A stretch of DNA of 64,000 nt, taken from the NCBI GenBank assembly GCA_006386115.1, contig VFIW01000069.1, forward strand, positions 124,001-188,000, written 5' to 3'. A program made the position numbers and the translations under genes. Within the stretch, counting starts at the first letter, position 1; every line of letters starts with the position of its first letter. This DNA comes from Globisporangium splendens (lineage: Eukaryota; Oomycota; Peronosporomycetes; Pythiales; Pythiaceae). Shown in pieces: positions 12,419 through 21,687 of the stretch. The notes under the pieces are model-generated. The model did not search any database. It saw nothing but the letters and a program-made list of their open reading frames with translations, and was not told the origin of the DNA.

Positions 12419-12817
12419 CGCCTGCGACGTCGATGTTGAAGTCTTCGTCCGTCGCTTGCGCTTCAACTGGAAAGTTGGAGACTGAGCAGCAAACGAGTGC
12501 GCACGCAGGGTGGTGGGTACAAGTCTTGGGTTGAAAAAACCACATGGAGGTCAAGTGAGAAAAACTAAAAAACCTCAGTGGGACATTGAGGGCAGACGGT
12601 TCAACTTATGATATAAGAGCATCTTCGGGTAAGAGAGCGATTGCTGGCAGCTTCAACCACTCTTGGCAAGCTGTTAGCTGCTCGTCGCTCGTGCAAACAA
12701 AACACACGCAGGAGGAGTCACTCACGCTCTATTTGTCATATCGAGTGCTGCAGCACTTTCCAGCAGTATAATGATTGTTGCAATGCGTGTGCCGACGGTG
12801 GATGTTCTTTGGGATAA
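12419..12817. other. Intergenic region upstream of the MG-domain gene
   Basis: About 400 bases between the MG-domain gene start and the left LTR. It must hold the 5' leader and promoter of the minus-strand gene. No clear Inr/FPR match and no coding frame of interest was found. Confidence 0.5.
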
Positions 12818-13236
12818 TGTAAGGGGTTCCCATTAGATAAGTTCCAGAGTCAGGAGTGTGTGGATATTCACCCACATGGGTTTTACCTCCTCTTCCGAAC
12901 CCACCCACTGCGTACACTTCGGGACATATTAATTTGTGTCACCCATGAACACTGTACGTAGCTATTTGCACATTAGACAATAGGACTAAGCCGTTGAGAA
13001 AAAATCCCATTACATAGTCGGACTGGACACCCGACTATCTACCGATGAGAGACACCGTAGGTTTCAGTCAGAGCAATTGCATGATAGCACTTTAAATTCC
13101 AATTCACTTCTCTTTTTGCACGTTATCGCGCAAAGCTCCCTTCCTTCTTTTGGACACAGCGTTACCGCTGTGCCCTTCCTCTCACCTGCGCTTCCTCAAC
13201 GCACGTGTGCGCCGTGTAACGGGGATTCCCGTTACA
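12818..13236 (+). repeat. 5' LTR of the Gypsy element
   Basis: About 419 bp, starting TGTAAGGGGTTCCC and ending CCCGTTACA. It matches the right LTR in long blocks, for example the shared CTTCTCTTTTTGCACGTTAT and GCGTTACCGCTGTGCCC stretches. It contains two inverted repeats: one near 13018-13044 (TAGTCGG..CCGACTA) and one at its 3' end (TGTAACGGG..CCCGTTACA). It lacks the SINE and therefore represents the empty site for that insertion. Confidence 0.9.
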
Positions 13237-13383
13237 CCTGGTAGCACTTTGTGGTCCGTCCAACCACAGAGCAAGAACCGCCAGCAATGAATGCTGACGA
13301 AGAAACCATGTTGGGGGTCGATCCCGCGTCACCGCGAGTCCGACAATCACGCGGGATGATTGTCTCCACTTGAGTGACGTCGA

Positions 13384-14259
13384 GTGGAGTGCCCTGCAAC
13401 GACTGGGGAAGGTCGTTGGCGAAAGGCCATCTTCGCTATCCTCGCCACCTGCCCGCCGGAGCAGCATCGCCTCACGGCGATTGGGTTCCTGCAGAAGGAG
13501 GCAGAGGAGCGTGGAAGAGAAGCAACCCGCGCAGTCACTGCGCAGGTACAACACCCACGACAGAAAGATGTAAAGCTTGATGTCGCGAAGTATGGCGGAG
13601 GAGACAAGGAGCCTCTCGATTTCGCGATGTCCAAGCTCGCTGGGAGAGCAAAGAGCCGGGCATTCGGTCGACGAATGGCCGACCACCACTGCTTCCGCAC
13701 GCTTGCGGAATTCAAAAGCGACATTCGAGCCGCTTTTGAGCCACCAAAGTCGGAATTCCGTACTCGCACGGAATTTCTCGAAATCCGACAGGACAGACGC
13801 GACCTTCACGCGTATATCCAACATGCTCGATACTTGGTATCAAGTATCGTGTCTGAGCCGATCGACATGGCGACGCAAGTCGCCACGTTCATGAAAGGCT
13901 TGACGGACGGTCCCGTCAAGACCTACCTGTTCCGGGAATACCCGGAAACGCTAGAGCAAGCAATCGCTCTAGCGTTGCAAGAAGACTTCAGCACGAAGCA
14001 AGCACGGCTTCACGCGAACCCCCTCTGTGCCGCGCAGTTTCGGCACGCGAAGCCCTCTCCGCGTAATAACGGAGCGGAACCAATGGATCTCTAATTGGTC
14101 CAAACCTCGACGATTCGAAAGAAAACCGTCGACAAACGCAAGCTGCGGTGCCACCGCTGCCAGAAACCGGGGCACTTTTTCTATGAGTGCCGAGCGGCGC
14201 AGCCCGCTCCTCGCGTTCGAGAAACGCCTCGAACGGCTCCTTCGCGCAATGGGTGGTAA
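13384..14259 (+). pseudogene. Gypsy gag with premature stop before the zinc knuckle
   Basis: The frame from 13384 encodes a Ty3-type gag capsid region (SKLAGRAKSRAFGRRMAD, FMKGLTDGPVKTYLFREYP) up to a TAA at 14092-14094. Continuing in the same frame past that stop gives a CCHC zinc knuckle, CHRCQKPGHFFYEC (C-x2-C-x4-H-x4-C), then a second TAA at 14257. The stop thus separates the capsid from the nucleocapsid of one original protein. The N-terminal border is uncertain and the capsid region looks compact compared with family members. Retroviral-type gag proteins form the particle that packages element RNA. Confidence 0.8.
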
Positions 14260-17200
14260 CGCTACGCGTTATGAGCCAGAAACGGTTCATGAAAGAACTG
14301 CATCGAGGCACCCTCGAGCAGATATGTTACATTGCTCCTCAGGAATCGAGCAATGCCGAGTCGGCAGTACAGAGACACCCACTCGATGAATGTTTCCTTG
14401 CGTCGTCATCAGTGATGGACACTGATGTGCTCGACGAGCCAACGAAGAAGGAACGATTTCAGGCTCAGGGATGGGAAGCCCTGAAGGACAGTCCATTCTA
14501 TGGACTATTGAAGGAGTACGAAGACGTATTCCCAGAAGAAGTTCCCAGTCGTCTTCCGACAGACAAAGGAGTTCGGCATGAGATTGATCTCAAGCCAGGA
14601 ACTAAGTACTGCGTCACGAGGCAATGGCCACTGCCTCGAGAGCAAGTCAAGGTGATCGACGAGTTCTTTGAAGCTCGTCGTAAAGCAGGACAAGTGCGCG
14701 AGTCGAACTCTCCGCACTGCAGCCCCACCTTCTGTGTGAAAAAGGCCACAGGAGGTTGGAGGATCGTGCATGCGCTCAACAAGTTGAATGCGGCAACAAT
14801 CCCGGCGCAAACGCCGATACCTCGCAAAGATGTCATCATTGACAGCATGCAAGGTAGTACTATCTTGAGTACGATCGATTTGAGAGATGGATTCTATCAA
14901 ATCTTGATGCGTGAAAAGGATATTCCTCTCACGGCTGTGAGCACCCCGAGCGGGATGCTATGGGAGTGGCTTGTGATGCCACAGGGACTAACAAATGCTC
15001 CCGCCACGTTCAGTAGATGCGTCACGCAACTGTTACGGCCGGTGCGAGACTTCGCACCCAGCTATTTTGACGACGTGTTCATACACAGTCGTGCATCGGA
15101 TGCTACACCCGATGTGGAAGTGCACAAAGAGCACCTCCGACAGCTATTGGACTTGATGCGGAAGTACAAGCTGTACGCCAACATACAAAAGTGTATGTTT
15201 GGTGTTGATGAGATCCCCGTTCTCGGCTGCTTTGTCGGCAAGAACGGAGTGCGTCCTGATCCCGAAAAGATCAAGGTGATCAACGATTGGCCTGTTCCAA
15301 CAAGCCAAAAGGATCTTCGCAAGTTCCTCGGGCTTGCGACGTATCTCCACAAGTACTCGCAGAACTATGCGGGTATCATCCGACGTCTTTCATCATTACT
15401 GAAGAAAGACGTCGACTGGAAGTGGTCCGACGAATGTCAAGATGCATTCGTCAAGGTGAAAAGCAGCCTCGTGGAAGCTCCGGTTCTCGCGATCGCTGAT
15501 CACGAGCGACCATTCTATGTGGTCTGTGATGCATCCGACTTTGCAATCGGATGCGCGCTCATGCAGCGCGGCGATGCAGATCGCGAACGCGTGATCTGCT
15601 ATCAATCGCGTCAGCTGAAGCCAGCTGAGCGCAATTACCCGGTTCATGACAAGGAGTTGCTTGCCATGAAGCACGCTCTTACGAAGTTCAGAGTGTATTT
15701 GCTCGGAAGTAAACGGTTCACCGTTTGCACTGACCACGCTTCGCTCCGCACCACAGTGGAGTCGCCACATCTGTCGCAAAGGATGGCCCGATGGCTTTCT
15801 TTCTTTGCGGAGTACGAGTTTGACGTCGAGTACAAACCCGGACGGTTCAGCGTGATCGCGGATGCATTATCACGTCGCCCAGACTTTGAGTCGAAAGCAA
15901 ACGACTCAAAGGAAGACCGTGTGGTGACAATCACACGGGAAAGCACGCCGACATCGTCGCTCCTCGACGATGTCAAAAGAGCGTATGCGACAGATAGCGA
16001 CATCAGTCGACTTGTTACCCACTTGTCAGACCCGTCTGATAAGTCGCTCAAGGCGTTGGATCCGGCTCAACGCGCTCGTCTACACCGCTATGAGTTGCAC
16101 AACGATGTGTTGTACTACCGTACAGACGGCAGCGACGTACCGCGCGCTGTCGTTCCAAACGATAGTGATCTCCGCAACCGTGTGCTCTTTGAGTACCACG
16201 ACACGCCTTTCCGCGGCCATCCAGGACGCGAGAAAACGTATCTCGCGCTTTCCCGCGACTTCTATTGGTCCCACCAATACAAGTGGGTCCACAAACACGT
16301 ACGTGCGTGCGAGGTTTGCCAGCGCGTCAAGCCAGCACCGGTCACCAACGCACCGCTGCGACCACTACCAGTCCCAACGGACTGTTGGAAGTCAGTCTCG
16401 ATGGACTTCATCTTCGGTCTTCCTGCTGACTCCAGCAAGAAGACTGGGATCCTCGTCATCGTGGATCGCTTCAGTAAGATGGTCCATCTCAGTGCTGTCC
16501 CTGCTAGCGTCACCGCAAAGCAGACGGCGCAGATATTCCTGGATTCTGTATTTAGGTTACACGGAATGCCCACTGAAATTGTGTCGGACCGAGATCCACG
16601 ATTCACAGCTGCCTTCTGGCAAGAGTTGTTCCGACTCTTGGGCACTCAGCTCAAGATATCGACAGCTGATCATCCGCAGACAGATGGTCAGACAGAGCGT
16701 GTGAATCGCACGCTCGAGGATATTCTGCGCAGCTATGCGCATTCATTCACTCACTGGAATGAATGTCTCCTCTCGCAGAGTTTGCAATCAACAACTCTGT
16801 GCATGTCTCAACCGGGCACACGCCATTCTACGTGAATGCCCTCAGGCACCCACGTGTTCCGTCCATCCTTGGTGGGATGTTCTCTCCACCGGTGACATTT
16901 CCTTTAAGTGGGGGAGGAGTCCGCGAAGCAGCAGCTGTTGCTTCGGAACATTCGGAGACCCCGCATCAACGTGAGCAGGTAACTGCTCATGCGGCGATCG
17001 CCGACAAAGACATCGCTACAGCAGTGTTGCAACGACAAGCTGTCATCCGCTTCGTCCGTGATTCAATCGCTGATGCAGTGGATACTCAGAAGGAACAAGC
17101 GGACAAGAGTGGCCGCAAGAACACGTATGAATTTAAAAAGAATTCACTGGTTTTGTTATCGACTGCTAATCTACCTAACAGAGTGGTGAGCAGTGACAGC

Positions 17201-17794
17201 AACAAGTTGCTGCCAAGATACATTGGCCCTTTCAAGGTCCTTGAAAGGATTGGGGACGCATACACGTTGGAGCTTCCTCCGACCATGCGCCTACACCCGA
17301 CGTTCTACGTCGGGAGTCTCAAAGCGTATCATCGCCACGATGACTCGTTGGTCTCTTCCTCTTCAGGAGACCGTGGTCGCGAAGGATCCCAAGCACAAGC
17401 TTGTGATCAGCCTCGAGCCTCGAGAGCCGTCCCTCGAGCTGCTCGCGCTTCGCGATCATCTCGCTTAGCTCGGCCCGAAGTCGGAGAACCTCGTTCTCCC
17501 GCTCAGCGTGCTTCAGCCGATCAAGAAGACGCTGATCACTCTGAGGATGCGCCTCAGAGCCACGAGCAGATCTTCCCTCCTCCAGCTCCTCCGTTGCGAG
17601 ACTCCGAGGGGAATCAACGCTGGATCGTGGAGAAAATACTTGCTCATCGCGATCGATCGTCACGAGGGAAGAAGGAGCGCGTTTACCGCATTCGTTGGCT
17701 GGGCTACCCGCCAGATCGAGATACCTGGGAGCCTGCCGCGATGCTCCAAGCCGATGTTCCTGGCTTGGTGCAGCAATACGAGAGTCGACGCTAA
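14187..17794 (+). pseudogene. Gypsy pol (RT, RNase H, integrase, chromodomain), protease missing, frameshifted
   Basis: Frame one (to 16835) carries reverse transcriptase with the catalytic YFDD box (SYFDDVFIHS) and the LRDGFYQI and MPQGLTNAPATF motifs. It also carries RNase H (VVCDASDFAIGCAL, TDHASL, DALSRRPD) and integrase with an HHCC zinc region and DD35E residues (MDFIFGLP, SDRDPRF, E in the DGQTERVNRTLED helix). Near 16760 the frame shifts; the second frame (16763-17794) continues the integrase C-terminus and ends in a chromodomain (WIVEKILAH..YRIRWLGYPPDRDTWEP). No DTG/DSG aspartic protease lies between the gag zinc knuckle and RT, so that part appears deleted. The Arg/Ser/Ala-rich linker before the chromodomain overlaps an antisense frame. 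The copy cannot make a full Pol. Confidence 0.9.
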
Positions 17795-18931
17795 TCGACT
17801 CTTGCTTCCACAACTCACGGATTCGATCTTGCAATCCGTGAGGAAGCGTGATTCCGTTGTATCCGCGCAAATTCTCCTCCGTCAGCTGAGGAGCATTATC
17901 TGCGCAGATGCGACAACCCATCGGTGTGGTCTTCACACCACACGGAACCCCAAGATCCATGCAGTCTTCATGGATCGCCAACAACTTTCCAAAGGCATTG
18001 TGCCGGTGGAATTTCTCTCGACTGTCTCGCAATCGAGCGATACACTTCGCAGCGCCTTCGTTGAAATTCACAACGAAGGCATTCCACGCTTGCGAAAGGA
18101 ACAGCGCTTGTTTCTCAGCGCTGTGAGACTTCTTTATCTTCGACCGACCATCGAAGAATCGCATCGAATGGAACAAATCGATTTAAAATTCCTCACGCGC
18201 CTTTGGATTGAAGTTCTGTCGAAGGACGAAGTCATCGTCCTTGGCAGCACTCGCATCGTACATCGCGTGAGTTCCCCAATGCTTGGTGCCACGATGCGCA
18301 CGAACCCAATTGGGTTTGGGTGCCCACAAATGGTTCCAGCTTGAAGGGGAGAAATCCATCCCTTCAGAAGGACCCGTCACCGGATCCTTTTGTTCTGCCG
18401 GAAAGGCAAGATAGCGTGGCGACACGCTATTCCCCATGGCGCAGTGACCTGCGCATCAGTCTCGGATTCCACATCGAAGAGCAAGCCATCGAGTGGGCCA
18501 ACAGTATCAAATTCACCGTTGGACGCGTCCAGCGAGAGGAGGATACCTCTCGCTGCATTCACCAAGTCAGGATCAGCTGATGCTAATCCTTCTTGCGCGA
18601 GTTTCCCCACCGTAGTGCATTCCGATGCTTCACCATCGGAAATGTCAATCGCTGCGATGGTTCCACTCGCTTTTCCGTGAGGAGCTTCCTCCTCGCGATG
18701 CTTTTCCCGCGCAGGCTCATTCAACAGAGCCGCTGGCAATGAACGCTTCGCTCCGGAAGAAGGCAATACTTCTTCCGCCCGATCATCACGCTCGACAGTC
18801 GTCGTGACGAGTTTCAAAGGAGAATTGTACGGAGTTCCCTCCTCACAACTTGAGTCGTCGTCGACAGCGTCGCTGTCGTTCGAAGACATCTGTACGAGGA
18901 TCACCTCGTACAAGTTGCGGCGCTTGGACAA
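17319..18931 (-). pseudogene. Antisense reading frame inside the Gypsy element
   Basis: On the minus strand an ATG at 18931 opens a frame to 18377. The adjoining frame 18437-18183 and, after a single TAA, the co-linear frame 18176-17319 continue it. One frameshift and one stop thus break a sequence of about 535 codons. The last part overlaps the 3' end of pol; the first 1.1 kb does not oppose any sense coding sequence, so it is not just a shadow. The product starts acidic and Ser-rich and has a Cys-containing middle (MGCRICADNAPQL). It ends in a strong Leu/Glu/Arg coiled coil (ENEVLRLRAELSEMIAKREQ). I do not recognise the protein. Antisense frames between pol and the 3' LTR are known in some plant Gypsy lineages; whether this is comparable is inference. 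Confidence 0.55.
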
Positions 18932-19213
18932 TTCTTTACTGCTGAGGCGCGCATCACCTCGGCAAACCGGCCCGCAGAGCGTTCTCTTCTGCGTTCAGTT
19001 CTTCCGAACGCGGCAGAACACGAAAGAACACAGAAGAATCCAGAGGGATTGGTTGCGTACGCGTTTCTACGTGACCAATCGCTTTACGGGGGGATGATGT
19101 AATGGGGCTTCCCATCACATGGGTTCTTGGGTACAAAGAGTATGGGTCATACCCACACGGGTTCCACCACTCTCTACAAACCCACCCGTTAACCCATCAA
19201 CACTGTATGTAGC

Positions 19214-19228
19214 CACTTTCATTTTTAG
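19214..19228. repeat. Target-site duplication of the SINE, left copy
   Basis: CACTTTCATTTTTAG, repeated exactly at 19482-19496. The aligned left LTR has a single, diverged version of this stretch, confirming it as the target. Confidence 0.95.
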
Positions 19229-19481
19229 ATTTTTTTGATTTTGAAGGTGAGGTATATTTAGGTTCATCGTTGTGACCTACAATAACCGATTTTAATTGAA
19301 GAGGTAGGAATTACAGGGCAGGGTCTTATTGCCCCCCATGGGGTCCCACCGCGACCCCTGATTGGGCCTGAAGAACTTCGAATTTCCGCTCGTTGAAAAT
19401 CCCGCTCCGAACGGGACTCGAACCCACAATCAACAGCGTAGAGGTCAGATGCTTACCCCACTAGAACCGCGCCACCGGTTA
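19229..19481 (-). mobile_element. tRNA-derived SINE nested in the 3' LTR
   Basis: A 253-bp insertion flanked by perfect 15-bp duplications. Read on the minus strand it starts with a tRNA-like head. The A-box region lies at about 19457-19474, and the B box at 19414-19424 reads GGTTCGAGTCC, a perfect match to the pol III consensus. A unique body follows, and the 3' end carries a 41-nt block (19284-19244) matching 39 of 41 bases of the LINE 3' end at 44248-44288. It finishes in an A-rich tail. The head supplies an internal pol III promoter and the tail would be recognised by the LINE reverse transcriptase. It encodes no protein. This tRNA-like sequence should not be annotated as a functional tRNA gene. 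Confidence 0.92.
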
Positions 19482-19496
19482 CACTTTCATTTTTAG
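19482..19496. repeat. Target-site duplication of the SINE, right copy
   Basis: Second exact copy of CACTTTCATTTTTAG, directly next to the tRNA-like head of the SINE. Confidence 0.95.
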
Positions 19497-19759
19497 CCAA
19501 TAAGAACATTCCATTAAAGTTTAATCTCATTGGATGATAGTCGGATTGGACACCCGACTATCTACCAATCCAAGACGCCGTAGGAACAATCCATCAGATT
19601 TGCATTTCCGACCTTAAGATTTCAATTCACTTCTCTTTTTGCACGTTATCGCGCAATGCTCCCTTCCTTCATTTCGACGCAGCGTTACCGCTGTGCCCTT
19701 CCTCTCACTTGCGCTTCCTCAACGCACGTGTACGTCGTGTAACGGGCTATCCCGTTACA

Positions 19760-21687
19760 GAGTCATGCTAGCCTCCACTTGACAGAAAACTCCCCTGTTA
19801 AAAAATCATCAATCCGAGCAAATCGATTTTCAAATTAATGTATGTGTTCGTTTCGGTGGCAGCGGTCAGGCTTTAGGGCTGGTCTGACCAACTGGTTGGA
19901 GATGCACACCCGATCAGACCGGCTGACGATCCTTCAGAAAATCTTCCACACCGACGGGCGGTCTTGATGCCATGGAAGTGCCGCCGCTGTGTCACCCTGC
20001 ATCGTGGCCGACAAATTACGGTGAGCAGCTTCAATCTGCTGGAGCGTGAGGGACCCGGCGGAGGATTGATAGATGTCTCACGGCCCAAATGATACCGTTG
20101 CGACTATGCGTGTTTATCTCCTTCGCTCTACTTAATCACGCAGTTTGCCTATCCCTAAGCGCGATTTCCAGGTCCACATTGGGCAGACACAATGGCGGAT
20201 TAACCGGTGATTCCACTTGTGGCCGCGCTCCGCAAGATCGAAGGCGCGATGATCGTGCGCTGGCACCTCCCAACTTTGCTCGGTGGTGACGATCTGCTCT
20301 TGACTCTGGACACGGGTGTGGAGATGCGAGCGAGTTATATTGACGGTGTCGGTGTGAATGGCTGCCCAATGCGACGGTTTGCGGACTTTGTGGCGCACCA
20401 TGCCGAGTGGTTCCAAGAACCTTACTGCAACAGAGTAGACAACGGCATCAGAAAAGTAGCAGCGATCGACTTTGGACGCCACACGGGCGGCATGGCCGAC
20501 CACAGCCACTACGATGGCCAAGGCTCCATCACCTTGTACGTGACGTTGGATAAAGAGCGACCGATCGAACTTGTGATTGCATCAAAGTTTCTGAAGTTAA
20601 TGTGAGCAGCTGTCTGTTGTGTGGTCTTGTTTAGTATCAGCTTTACAAGATGCATTTGATATGACCCGAGTCGTCTGTTGGCACTGGAATACGGCACACA
20701 CCCTTGCAGATTACATACTGACTTCTTTCCCGAGTTGCTGGTGGTTCTTGCTGCGGTCGCTTTGCCTGCTCGGTGAGCTCCCAGCCTTCGACGAGAAGCC
20801 CCACGAGTGCCCAGCCATGTTGCCTGTACGAAAACCCGAGAAGATCGTGCTTGTTCAGCGGCATACCGTGCTTTTGGAGGCACGCAGCGACAATGTTGTC
20901 GCGTTTCGAGTTCCTTGAGCCAGACGGCGCGACGGAACAGCCTAAGCAGTGGATGTCATTGCCTCGTTGGTTGTGATGCTGGTACCGCTGGCGGTATAAT
21001 GGCATTAGTGCACTTAAAGCTCCGAGAAGCGCGGCAATGAGGACCGTGAGAATCAGTTTCAGCAGCTCATACTCGGCCTCTTGCATCTTGTCGGGGGTCG
21101 CAATCCTGTGTCTCGATCTCGACACTGTCGGCGCGGAACGTGGGGTTGCTGATTACTGCGACGTTCTTGATGGGGGCAGCGATCTCCCAGATCGCTTGCG
21201 CGACCACGGTGACGATCGCGAGGTATCGCTCCCAGCAGACTGCTGTGACAGTGACCAGGATCGCGCTCGAAAGCGTCCTGCTTTGCGTACTTTGCGGTGC
21301 TTCTGTGGTGAGAGGCGCGGTGGCTGTTGCCGTATTCTTGCCGCGTGCCATTGAGGTGTTTACTGCTTATCTATCGTGCCAATCTGGCGTCTGTGCTATT
21401 GTCTTTTGTTTCGTTCTTGTCGCACTTTGTGCCTCTGTCTCTTAGTGACGTTGTCATATTTGACGAGGCTTCATGACCTGGTCTTGTCGTCCCACCCACT
21501 GCTCATTTATAGACATGGAGCGCATATCCCAATGGACATGGCTAACTGAAACCCAAGAGGAGACCTGGGTTTACATTTATGATCCTTGCAGCTCAGCAGA
21601 AGTCGAAGCAAGTCATCACAGCACCTCCCAAGTTGCAGGCATCGTGCCTCAGAGTACCCTCGGTTCGGCGGAAGACTTAACACCAAA
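19760..21687. other. Gene-poor stretch between Gypsy element and the next gene
   Basis: Contains several frames of 60-160 codons on both strands, none with recognisable domains. The plus frame 20207-20605 starts with GTG and gives a 132-aa product with a VAAIDFGRHTGGM segment but no recognisable family. A membrane-type frame on the minus strand is listed separately. A GCTCATTTAT sequence at 21501 is a weak initiator candidate for the downstream gene. This may be old mobile-element debris. Confidence 0.4.
20643..21351 (-). pseudogene. Possible small membrane protein, frameshifted
   Basis: A minus-strand frame from an ATG at 21351 (94 codons to 21067) overlaps a second frame (21125-20643) that would continue it if one C were removed from a CCCCC run near 21093. 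The first part contains AILVTVTAVCWERYLAIV and the second a convincing hydrophobic helix (LLKLILTVLIAALLGAL). No family is recognised. It could be a decayed gene, a sequence error in a homopolymer, or chance. Confidence 0.28.

Larger units (their letters stand above)
12818..19759 (+). mobile_element. Decayed Ty3/Gypsy chromovirus LTR retrotransposon
   Basis: Two related LTRs (12818-13236 and 19098-19759), both TG..CA with TGTAA/TTACA ends, bracket a plus-strand gag and a pol ordered RT, RNase H, integrase, chromodomain, which is the Ty3/Gypsy order. A short purine tract (GGGGGG) precedes the 3' LTR and a possible primer-binding stretch (TGGTAGCAC) follows the 5' LTR. The copy is not functional. 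Gag has an in-frame TAA, no aspartic protease can be found between the zinc knuckle and RT, and pol is frameshifted near 16760. Between pol and the 3' LTR a long reading frame runs antisense. The flanks show no 4-5 bp target duplication, and the two LTRs differ noticeably. The 3' LTR carries a nested SINE. Confidence 0.93.
19098..19759 (+). repeat. 3' LTR of the Gypsy element, interrupted by a SINE
   Basis: Starts TGTAATGGGGCTTCCC and ends CCCGTTACA. Without the 253-bp SINE and one 15-bp duplication it is about 394 bp, close to the 419-bp left LTR. The terminal hairpin (TGTAACGGG-CTAT-CCCGTTACA) and the internal inverted repeat (GATAGTCGG..CCGACTATC) are conserved with the left LTR, although the loop bases differ. 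Confidence 0.9.

Noticed and set aside
13162..13824. 220-codon minus-strand frame opposite gag and the 5' LTR
   Set aside because: Runs through LTR sequence and opposes gag; unlike the 17319-18931 antisense frame it has no region free of sense coding other than the LTR.
15970..16704. 244-codon frame overlapping the Gypsy integrase
   Set aside because: Shifted-frame shadow of integrase, Ser/Arg-rich, with no domain of its own.
19400..19480. tRNA-like sequence on the minus strand with a perfect B box
   Set aside because: It is the head of a SINE bounded by 15-bp target duplications within an LTR, not an independent tRNA gene.
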